From the NCBI GenBank assembly GCA_946480995.1, contig CAMLMF010000058.1, positions 1-9,905 on the forward strand: DNA of 9,905 nucleotides. Reading direction: 5' to 3'. The position numbers were made by a program, and so were the translations under genes. Origin of the DNA: an uncultured Bdellovibrio sp. (GTDB lineage: Bacteria; Bdellovibrionota; Bdellovibrionia; Bdellovibrionales; Bdellovibrionaceae). Every line of letters begins with the position of its first letter. Positions within the stretch are counted from its first letter, which is position 1. Positions 1 through 6,181 of this stretch are shown one piece after another. The notes beneath the pieces were generated by a model that saw nothing but the letters and a program-made list of their open reading frames with translations, did no database searches and had not been told where the DNA came from.

Positions 1-40
1 AAACAATGACTCATTAGAAGTTTTTTGTTAGGATACAAAA

Positions 41-742
41 ATGTCTTCAAAAAACGATTGCGGCCAGGCTCAAAATCACGGGAACTGTCAGACATGCGGC
101 ATGCGCATGGACAGCTTATTATGCTCTTCTCCAGACGTCCTCTTGATGATGGAAAAAGCCCGCGTGTCCTGTCGCTTTAAAGCTGGCCAAGTGATTTTTT
201 ACGCCGGCAACGATCCTTTGGGGATTTTCACTATTCAATCAGGCTTAGTTAAATTGGAAGTCACCAGCACGACCGGAGCTGCGCACACTTTGCGTTTAGT
301 GGGACCTGGGGGAGCTTTAGGTTATCGTTCGATGTTTGCTTCGGAACCCTATCATGCCTCTGCCGTGGCCGTCGAAGACTGCGAACTGTGTTTTGTGCCT
401 AAAGCAGAAATCATGAACATCTTCAAAGAACATCCTGAACTTGCGATGAAACTGCTGTCGCATATTTCAAAAGATTTGCGCCTGGCTGAAGAAAAGTGGA
501 TGGATCAAATGGATAAGGGCGCACCAGAGCGCATCGCTGAAGCCTTGCTTTTCTTGCAAGATCACTTCACGCATCAAAATTGGACTCGTCGTGAAATTGC
601 CCAATGGGCAGGCACTACCCCTGAAACCGTGATTCGCACCTTAGCTAACTTTGAAAAAGACGGCCTGATTGACCAAACAGATGGTCGCAACATTCGCATC
701 CTGTCCCGGGATAAGCTGCGCGAACGCGCTGAAGCTCAATAG
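41..742 (+). CDS. Crp/Fnr-family transcriptional regulator, FNR-like, probable oxygen sensor
   Basis: A 233-residue DNA-binding regulator with the usual Crp/Fnr plan: cysteine-rich N-terminus, cyclic-nucleotide-binding-like beta-roll (about 42-125), dimer helix (about 127-155) and winged helix-turn-helix (about 160-225). Cysteines at 16, 19 and 28 form CxxC-x8-C. C117 in LCFVP lines up with C122 of E. coli FNR (VCEIP), so four ligands for a 4Fe-4S cluster are available; C7, C44 and C114 are extra. The spacing differs from E. coli FNR (CxxC-x5-C). The recognition helix PETVIRTL keeps the Glu and Arg (E195, R199) that read the TGA core in this family, but has Ile where E. coli FNR has Ser212. 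The start is set by AGGA at 30-33, seven bases before ATG. It sits just upstream of the cbb3 oxidase operon, whose leader carries a matching palindrome, so direct control is likely. The family call is firm; oxygen sensing is inferred. Confidence 0.9.
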   Translation: MSSKNDCGQAQNHGNCQTCGMRMDSLLCSSPDVLLMMEKARVSCRFKAGQVIFYAGNDPLGIFTIQSGLVKLEVTSTTGAAHTLRLVGPGGALGYRSMFASEPYHASAVAVEDCELCFVPKAEIMNIFKEHPELAMKLLSHISKDLRLAEEKWMDQMDKGAPERIAEALLFLQDHFTHQNWTRREIAQWAGTTPETVIRTLANFEKDGLIDQTDGRNIRILSRDKLRERAEAQ

Positions 743-842
743 ACTCAATTTAGGACATTCCTCTGCAACGTTTTGACCCATTCCCTCCACCGGGTGGGCC
801 TAGTATGTTCGTTTTTTTGCCACATTTCATTAATTTAACAAA

Positions 843-860
843 CTATGACTGCCGTCATAG
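843..860. promoter_or_regulatory. FNR/CRP-type operator, perfect palindrome
   Basis: CTATGAC-TGCC-GTCATAG is a perfect inverted repeat with 7-base arms and a 4-base spacer. This is the geometry of FNR-type sites (TTGAT-N4-ATCAA), here with the half-site nATGAC. The TGA core suits the conserved Glu/Arg of the regulator encoded at 41-742. Its centre (851.5) lies 41.5 bases before a start point predicted from the CATATT -10 box at 881-886, which is the class II activator position. Binding has not been shown; the call rests on symmetry, spacing and position. Confidence 0.75.
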
Positions 861-880
861 ATCCTTATTGATCTGATGGG

Positions 881-893
881 CATATTGGACTCA
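881..893 (+). promoter_or_regulatory. Candidate -10 box and start point of the cco operon
   Basis: CATATT at 881-886 is a fair sigma-70-type -10 hexamer (4 of 6 matches to TATAAT). It would place transcription start near 893, about 17 bases before the chosen ccoI start. No good -35 hexamer is seen, as expected for a promoter that depends on an activator bound at -41.5. This is a prediction from spacing only. Confidence 0.45.
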
Positions 894-896
894 GAT

Positions 897-901
897 GGAG
901 A
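897..901 (+). promoter_or_regulatory. Shine-Dalgarno site that decides the ccoI start
   Basis: GGAGA at 897-901 lies eight bases before the ATG at 910. The earlier in-frame ATG at 895 overlaps this site, has no Shine-Dalgarno of its own and would begin only two bases after the predicted transcript start. The 910 start is therefore preferred. Confidence 0.7.
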
Positions 902-909
902 GCGTGAAA

Positions 910-3183
910 ATGGAACTCAAGTTAAACACACACTGTGGCTATTGTGGCATCCCGACGTCGGGTGCTGAATACTGCTGTCGTGCGTGTGAAATGTTGAGCA
1001 CTCAAGTCCAAGCACTGCCGATCCTATCGCAGCAGCAAAATCCGTTTTCGTACTTAGACCAAGCCGACTTTAAAGACATCTATCGCCACAAATCCCACGA
1101 TGACTTTAACTTCCTTTTTTTCGCCGAAGGCCTACACTGTTCTTCGTGTGTCCACTTATTAGAAAAATTGCCTAGCTTCTATAACGGCATCTTGCGCGCG
1201 CGAGTGAACTTCGGTCAATCGACCGTCGCCGTAGAACTTGCCGACTCAGCCTCCCTTGCGCAAACCGCCCACGTCATTCAAGAGCTAGGTTACAAACCCA
1301 CTTTGATATCTGCCCATGACAACTTGGCAGAAAAATACAAAGACGAAAACCGTTCACACTTAAAACGTATTGCTGTCGCGGGCTTTTGTGCCGGCAACAT
1401 CATGCTTTTCGTGATCCCTGTGTACGCAGGTCTGGCAGGAACCTGGGCGCAAATTTTTAATCTTCTAAGTTTTCTGTTATTTTTGCCTATTTTATTTTAC
1501 AGCGCAGTCCCCTTTTATCGCGGTGCCTGGAACTCTTTAAAATACCAAGTGATCAATGTCGACTTGCCTATCGCCATTGCGATGCTTTCGGGCTTCGCAC
1601 TTTCCACTGTGAATTTGCTTCGCGGTGATGGGGCAATTTATTACGACAGCACTGCAAGTTTTATGTTTTTTATTTTGTCAGCTCGCTATCTTTTAAAACG
1701 CGTGCAACAAAATTACCTTTCCCCGACACGGGTGAAATCGTTCTTTAAAACCGAAAAATATATCTTATTAGAAGATGGCCAAGAAAAAAGCATCCCCTGG
1801 TCTGTGGCCAAAGTGGGTGACCTTTTAAAAGTACAACGTCATCAAAATTTACCGTCCGATTGCACCTTAGAATCAGCACAGGCCACTTTGGATATGTCTT
1901 TATTTAATGGTGAATCCTTGCCAAAAACTTTTTCAAAAGGCATGGGGCTTTTTGCCGGCACCAAAGTTTTAGACGCAGAAATTGTTGTGCGTGTGCAAGT
2001 GCCGTTTAGCGAAAGCAAATTGGGACAACTGTTAAGTCAGCTTGATCAAGGGGCGATTCAAAAGAGTCAGTTCGTTTCGTTGTCGGACCGTTTGGCGCAA
2101 AAACTGATCGTCACGGTCTTTGCCATCGCCTTGATCTTTTTTGTTCTTTACTTACAAGTCAATCCAACCGAAGCCTTCAATCGCTCTTTGGCTTTGATCG
2201 TTTTGGCCTGCCCTTGTGCTTTGGCCTTTGGTTCCCCTTTGACTTTTGGCTTGGCACTAAAAAAGGCGCAACGCTTGGGGATTCTTTTAAAAGATGCCAC
2301 CAGCCTGGAACGCGTTTTAAAAATAAAAAATGTCTTCTTTGATAAAACCGGCACTTTGACAGAGGGGAACTTGCAGTTATCCCACTCAGAACCGGCGCAG
2401 ATCTCTGAGGAAATGAAAAAAATTATTCTGATCTTGGAAGCGCCCTCATACCACCCCATTGCTTTTGCCCTACGCCAAGCTTGGAGCCAGCAACACGCTC
2501 TGCCTTCAGTCCACAATGCCCAAGAAATTTTAGGTCGTGGTGTGCGCGGTGTGATTGACGGTCACACTTATGAAATCCGCCACCTCTCAGAAAGTCTGCA
2601 TGAGGTTGAAACTGCCATTGAGGTGGTCAAGGATGGCGAAAGTATTTGTCGTCTTTATTTTGTGGACGTGATCCGTCAGGAATCTCGCGCCTCGGTCCTG
2701 CGCTTACAACGTCAAGGCATTCAGTGTTTCATTTTGTCGGGAGACAAAAAAGCTCGCACTTACCAAGTGGCGGAAGCCTGCGGTATTCCACGGGCCCAAG
2801 CCTTTGGTGAACTTTTCCCTGAAGATAAAAAATCTTTCTTAGAAAAACACTCGGACACTTGCATGATCGGCGACGGCGCCAACGATTCTTTAAGTTTGCA
2901 AATGGCCGACGTCGGGATTGCAGTGAAAGGCAGCGTAGATCTTAGCCTGCAAAGCGCGGACATTTATTTCATGCGCGGAGGCCTAACGCCGCTCTTTGAT
3001 TTAATGGACTTATCGCAACAAACACGTAAAGTTTTAGTACGGAATTTAACTATTTCTTTGGTTTACAATAGTGTCGGCGGAGTTTTAGCACTGCTTGGAT
3101 TTATCAATCCGATGATGGCTGCGATCTTAATGCCGATCAGTTCTTTGGCGATTATTTTGTCATCTCTGTGGGGGTTAAGATGA
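910..3183 (+). CDS. ccoI: Cu+-translocating P1B-type ATPase for cbb3 oxidase assembly (CcoI/FixI)
   Basis: An inner-membrane copper pump of 757 residues (762 if the ATG at 895 is used). CcoI-type ATPases move Cu+ to the periplasmic side for the CuB centre of cbb3 oxidase. Domains in order: a cysteine-rich N-terminus (CGYC near 9-12, CCRAC near 22-26) typical of CcoI; an HMA metal-binding domain with GLHCSSC (Cys 77, 80); paired N-terminal membrane helices; an actuator loop with NGES (333-336); the CPC metal site (434-436); the phosphorylated Asp in DKTGT (478); the HP motif (515-516); GDGAND (654-659); and C-terminal helices with YN (719-720) and MPISS (741-745). CPC plus YN plus MxxS is the Cu+ signature of the CopA class. 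The actuator Thr of TGES is Asn here; the catalytic Glu remains. The stop overlaps the ccoS start in ATGA. Very sure of the family; the cco role is fixed by context. Confidence 0.95.
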   Translation: MELKLNTHCGYCGIPTSGAEYCCRACEMLSTQVQALPILSQQQNPFSYLDQADFKDIYRHKSHDDFNFLFFAEGLHCSSCVHLLEKLPSFYNGILRARVNFGQSTVAVELADSASLAQTAHVIQELGYKPTLISAHDNLAEKYKDENRSHLKRIAVAGFCAGNIMLFVIPVYAGLAGTWAQIFNLLSFLLFLPILFYSAVPFYRGAWNSLKYQVINVDLPIAIAMLSGFALSTVNLLRGDGAIYYDSTASFMFFILSARYLLKRVQQNYLSPTRVKSFFKTEKYILLEDGQEKSIPWSVAKVGDLLKVQRHQNLPSDCTLESAQATLDMSLFNGESLPKTFSKGMGLFAGTKVLDAEIVVRVQVPFSESKLGQLLSQLDQGAIQKSQFVSLSDRLAQKLIVTVFAIALIFFVLYLQVNPTEAFNRSLALIVLACPCALAFGSPLTFGLALKKAQRLGILLKDATSLERVLKIKNVFFDKTGTLTEGNLQLSHSEPAQISEEMKKIILILEAPSYHPIAFALRQAWSQQHALPSVHNAQEILGRGVRGVIDGHTYEIRHLSESLHEVETAIEVVKDGESICRLYFVDVIRQESRASVLRLQRQGIQCFILSGDKKARTYQVAEACGIPRAQAFGELFPEDKKSFLEKHSDTCMIGDGANDSLSLQMADVGIAVKGSVDLSLQSADIYFMRGGLTPLFDLMDLSQQTRKVLVRNLTISLVYNSVGGVLALLGFINPMMAAILMPISSLAIILSSLWGLR

Positions 3184-3335
3184 ATATTATAACTTTGATG
3201 ATCCCCATGGCGTTACTTTTAGGGATTGGTTTCGTGTTTGCCTTTCTCTGGGCCACCTCCAAGGGTCAGTTTGATGACCTGGAAACACCTGCACATAGAA
3301 TTTTAAGTGATGATAACGAAAGGAAAAAATCGTGA
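3180..3335 (+). CDS. ccoS: cbb3-type cytochrome oxidase assembly protein CcoS
   Basis: A 51-residue protein beginning MNIITLMIPMALLLG. One membrane helix (about 4-25) is followed by FLWATSKGQFDDLETPAHRIL, whose GQFDDLE-PA-RIL pattern is the hallmark of CcoS. CcoS is needed in known systems to put haem b and copper into CcoN. The ATG overlaps the ccoI stop (ATGA) and its own stop overlaps the GTG start of the ccoNO gene (GTGA), so translation is likely coupled on both sides. Length is normal for the family. Confidence 0.93.
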   Translation: MNIITLMIPMALLLGIGFVFAFLWATSKGQFDDLETPAHRILSDDNERKKS

Positions 3336-5455
3336 ACACAACAGGAAATCTCATCGAGAAGATTTACTACGATGATGATATCGTCAAAAAATTTACCCTG
3401 GCGACCATGATCTGGGGGGGAGCAGCCTTCCTCTTTGGTCTTATCGCCGCCTTGCAACTTGCCTATTGGCCGATGAATGCCAATTTGGAATGGATCACCT
3501 TCGGACGCTTAAGACCTCTGCACACCAATGCTGCGATTTTTGCCTTTGCCGGAAATGCGATCTTTGCCGGGATCTACCATTCTTCCCAAAGACTTTTGAA
3601 AACGCGCATGTTTTCAGATGTGCTGTCACGAATTCATTTTTGGGGCTGGCAATTAATTATTCTTTCTGCAGCCATCACCTTGCCATTGGGTTACACCCAA
3701 TCCAAAGAATACGCAGAGCTTGAGTGGCCGATTGATATCGCGATCGCTTTGATCTGGGTTGTTTTTGCCGTGAACTATTTTATGACTTTAAAAGTTCGCC
3801 GCGAAAAACACATGTACGTCGCCATTTGGTTTTACATTTCAACGATTATCACAGTGGCCGTATTGCACATTGTGAATTCGATTGAAATTCCAGTGACGTT
3901 CTTGCAGTCCTATCCAGTGTATGCAGGTATTCAAGATGCCTTGGTGCAATGGTGGTACGGACATAATGCGGTGGCGTTCTTCTTAACGACTCCGTTCTTG
4001 GGTTTGATGTATTACTATGTGCCGAAAGCAGCGAATCGTCCGGTATATTCTTACCGCTTATCGATCGTGCATTTCTGGGCCTTGGTATTTATTTATATTT
4101 GGGCAGGCCCGCATCACTTGCTTTACACTTCATTGCCAGAATGGGCGCAGACTTTAGGAATGATTTTCTCAATCATGCTGTGGGCGCCATCTTGGGGTGG
4201 GATGATCAATGGTCTTTTAACTTTAAAAGGCTCTTGGCATTTGCTGCGTACAGAACCGCTTATTAAATTCTTCGTCGCTGCTTTGACCTTCTATGGTATG
4301 TCGACTTTCGAAGGACCTTTGCTTTCAATTAAATCCGTTTCAGCTTTAGGTCACTATACCGACTGGATCATTGGTCACGTGCATTCCGGTGCGCTCGGTT
4401 GGAATGGTATGCTTTCATTCGGGATGATTTATTATCTTGTCCCACGCTTATGGAAAACAGAATTGTTCTCTAAAAAACTTTTAGAGAATCACTTCTGGAT
4501 CAGTCTGACTGGTGTCTTGCTCTATTACATCTCAATGGTCGTCGCTGGTATCACACAAGGTTTGATGTGGTTGGCGGTGGATAAAGAAGGTAACTTGGTT
4601 TACCCAGACTTTATCGAAACTGTCGTGCGCATCGTGCCACTTTATTGGGTGCGTGCTTTAGGTGGTTTGCTATTCGTCACCGGTTTCTTGATCATGTGTT
4701 ACAACATTTACAAAACAATCAAGCTGGCTCCGAAAAGTGTACCTGACGTTGCCGTCTCTGTTGAACGCACTGGCTTTGATGAAAAGCCAAAAGAAGCACA
4801 CAGAAAACTTGAAGGCATGGGCTTGGTTTTCTCTGTTCTGGCTTTCTTGGCGATTGCTGTGGGTTCAGTGATTGAGATCTATCCGACTCTTTCGTTGCAC
4901 AAATACGTCAATCCAAACAACATGACAGATCCTTACACTCCGCTAGAGCTTGCCGGTCGTGATTTGTACTTGAAAGAAGGCTGTTACGTCTGCCACTCAC
5001 AGCAAATTCGTCCGATCGCTGCCGAAGTATTACGTTACGGTCCCGCCTCAACAATTGAAGAGTCCATGTACGATCACCCGTTCCAATGGGGTTCAAAACG
5101 TACGGGGCCGGACTTGTCTCGCATCGGTAAGAAATATCCAAACCTATGGCACTACAGCCATATGATGGATCCGCGCGCAGTAACTCCAAAAAGTATCATG
5201 CCGAACTATCCATGGTTGGCTGAGAAAAATACGGACTTCCTTGTCTTGCGCAGAAAATTGTCAGTGATGAAACAATTGGGCGTTCCTTACGAACAAGACG
5301 TCATTGCCAATGCTGACATCCACGCCCAAAAACAAGCGCAGCAAATCGCTGCAGATCTTGAAGCCAATGGAGCACCTAAAGGCTTAGAGAAAAAAGAGAT
5401 CGTGGCCTTGATTGCTTACTTACAAGCACTAGGTCAGAAAGGAAAAGCACAATGA
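3332..5455 (+). CDS. ccoNO: Fused cbb3-type cytochrome c oxidase subunits I and II (CcoN-CcoO)
   Basis: A 707-residue catalytic subunit that joins CcoN and CcoO, normally two proteins. Residues 1 to about 465 are CcoN: low-spin haem ligand H64 (RPLHTN), CuB ligands H211 (WWYGHN) and H261/H262 (GPHH), Y255 in FIYIW as the probable cross-linked tyrosine, E327 in STFEGP, and H349/H351 (GHVHSG) for the two haems. This complete set predicts a working oxygen-reducing centre. A hydrophilic linker (about 461-493) leads to one membrane helix (494-516) and the CcoO haem c domain with CYVCH (551-555) and a likely axial Met in SIMPNYP (M623). No stop, frameshift or Shine-Dalgarno with start codon interrupts the join, so the fusion looks real. 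The GTG start at 3332 follows AAAGGA (3319-3324) by seven bases. The stop overlaps ccoQ. CcoNO fusions are known in some bacterial groups. Confidence 0.96.
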   Translation: MNTTGNLIEKIYYDDDIVKKFTLATMIWGGAAFLFGLIAALQLAYWPMNANLEWITFGRLRPLHTNAAIFAFAGNAIFAGIYHSSQRLLKTRMFSDVLSRIHFWGWQLIILSAAITLPLGYTQSKEYAELEWPIDIAIALIWVVFAVNYFMTLKVRREKHMYVAIWFYISTIITVAVLHIVNSIEIPVTFLQSYPVYAGIQDALVQWWYGHNAVAFFLTTPFLGLMYYYVPKAANRPVYSYRLSIVHFWALVFIYIWAGPHHLLYTSLPEWAQTLGMIFSIMLWAPSWGGMINGLLTLKGSWHLLRTEPLIKFFVAALTFYGMSTFEGPLLSIKSVSALGHYTDWIIGHVHSGALGWNGMLSFGMIYYLVPRLWKTELFSKKLLENHFWISLTGVLLYYISMVVAGITQGLMWLAVDKEGNLVYPDFIETVVRIVPLYWVRALGGLLFVTGFLIMCYNIYKTIKLAPKSVPDVAVSVERTGFDEKPKEAHRKLEGMGLVFSVLAFLAIAVGSVIEIYPTLSLHKYVNPNNMTDPYTPLELAGRDLYLKEGCYVCHSQQIRPIAAEVLRYGPASTIEESMYDHPFQWGSKRTGPDLSRIGKKYPNLWHYSHMMDPRAVTPKSIMPNYPWLAEKNTDFLVLRRKLSVMKQLGVPYEQDVIANADIHAQKQAQQIAADLEANGAPKGLEKKEIVALIAYLQALGQKGKAQ
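4466..4488 (+). repeat. Perfect 10-bp inverted repeat inside ccoNO
   Basis: TTCTCTAAAA at 4466-4475 and TTTTAGAGAA at 4479-4488 are exact reverse complements with a three-base loop (AAC). It codes for residues around FSKKLLEN, a loop between CcoN helices. It could form an AU-rich mRNA hairpin but may be chance arising from codon choice. Confidence 0.5.
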
Positions 5456-5619
5456 AACAACTAGGGTTGGCCTATTTTACCGACACTCATTTGACAGCGC
5501 TGGGCCTTTTGATTTTCTTCTTTTTCTTTGTTGGTGTGTTGTTCTGGGTTTATCGCAAATCCAGCACTTCACTGTATCACCGCATGGAACAAATGCCTTT
5601 GTTGAAAGACGGAGAATAA
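5452..5619 (+). CDS. ccoQ: Small cbb3 oxidase subunit CcoQ
   Basis: A 55-residue single-span membrane protein beginning MKQLGLAYFTDTHLTALGLL. The membrane helix (about 15-34, rich in Phe) ends in FWVYRKSS, followed by a short polar tail ending PLLKDGE. Known CcoQ proteins have this size, topology and place between the CcoO and CcoP genes, and stabilise CcoP in the complex. The sequence itself is poorly conserved, so position weighs heavily in this call. The ATG overlaps the ccoNO stop (ATGA), and AAAGGA (5438-5443) is eight bases upstream. The stop is one base before the ccoP ATG. Confidence 0.85.
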   Translation: MKQLGLAYFTDTHLTALGLLIFFFFFVGVLFWVYRKSSTSLYHRMEQMPLLKDGE

Positions 5620-5620
5620 C

Positions 5621-6181
5621 ATGAGCGACAAACAAGACAAGTTTCACGAATATGACGGCATTATCGAACATGATAATCCACTGCCAATGTGGTGGCTGTG
5701 GACTTTCTTCTTAACGATTATTTTCGCCTTCGTTTACTATATTCACTACGAACTAGGCGGCGGCGGCTTAACTCTAAAACAAGAACTTGCCGTGGCGATG
5801 AAAGAAATCGAACACACTAAGGCAGGTGCTAATGCGTCGGCTCCGATGGAAACAGAAGAGTCCCTTGCTGCAGCCTTTGGCAAAGACGGCATTTTGGAGT
5901 TGGGTGCAGCACAATTCACCGCGAAGTGTGCTTCTTGCCACGGTCCGCAACTGCAAGGTTTGATTGGTCCGAACTTGACTGATAAGTTCTGGATACACGG
6001 CAAAGCGACACGCATGGACATCGTCAAGGTGATCCGCGAAGGAGTTGCTGAAAAAGGCATGCCTCCATGGGGGCCAGTAATGAAAAAAGATGAGATCTAT
6101 GCCGTCACGGCATACATCATCTCGAAAAAAGGTTCTAACCCTGCGGGTGCGAAAGAACCACAAGGAGAAGCTGTCGAATGA
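5621..6181 (+). CDS. ccoP: Short, monohaem cbb3 oxidase subunit III (CcoP)
   Basis: A 186-residue membrane-anchored cytochrome c that passes electrons into the oxidase. The N-terminus has the CcoP signature (YDGIIEHDNPLPMWW) and one membrane helix (about 24-43). After a charged spacer (about 50-90) comes one cytochrome c domain with CASCH (103-107) and likely axial Met in KGMPPWG (M147). Proteobacterial CcoP is usually near 300 residues with two CxxCH motifs; here there is only one, and the protein ends soon after the first domain. The clean stop overlapping the next start (ATGA at 6178) argues against truncation by mutation. GGAG at 5611-5614 is six bases before ATG. Confidence 0.94.
   Translation: MSDKQDKFHEYDGIIEHDNPLPMWWLWTFFLTIIFAFVYYIHYELGGGGLTLKQELAVAMKEIEHTKAGANASAPMETEESLAAAFGKDGILELGAAQFTAKCASCHGPQLQGLIGPNLTDKFWIHGKATRMDIVKVIREGVAEKGMPPWGPVMKKDEIYAVTAYIISKKGSNPAGAKEPQGEAVE

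Noticed and set aside
5..15. Palindrome AATGA-C-TCATT just upstream of the regulator gene
   Set aside because: It is short, with 5-base arms and a 1-base centre. It contains one ATGAC half-site but no partner at FNR spacing, so autoregulation cannot be claimed.
787..821. Possible terminator after the regulator gene (CCACC/GGTGG stem and later T run)
   Set aside because: The stem is only 4-5 bp with a tiny loop, and the T run begins more than 12 bases after it, so it does not look like an intrinsic terminator.
2148..2516. Minus-strand open frame of 122 codons within ccoI
   Set aside because: It is antisense to conserved P-type ATPase motifs and has no start signal or protein-like composition.
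3251..3290. GGTCA-N6-TGACC inverted repeat inside ccoS, considered as a regulator site
   Set aside because: Half-site orientation is opposite to Crp/Fnr sites and it lies inside a conserved coding motif (GQFDDLE).
4214..4229. CTTTTAA-CT-TTAAAAG inverted repeat inside ccoNO
   Set aside because: Short AT-rich repeat readily explained by Leu and Lys codons; the loop is too small for a stable hairpin.
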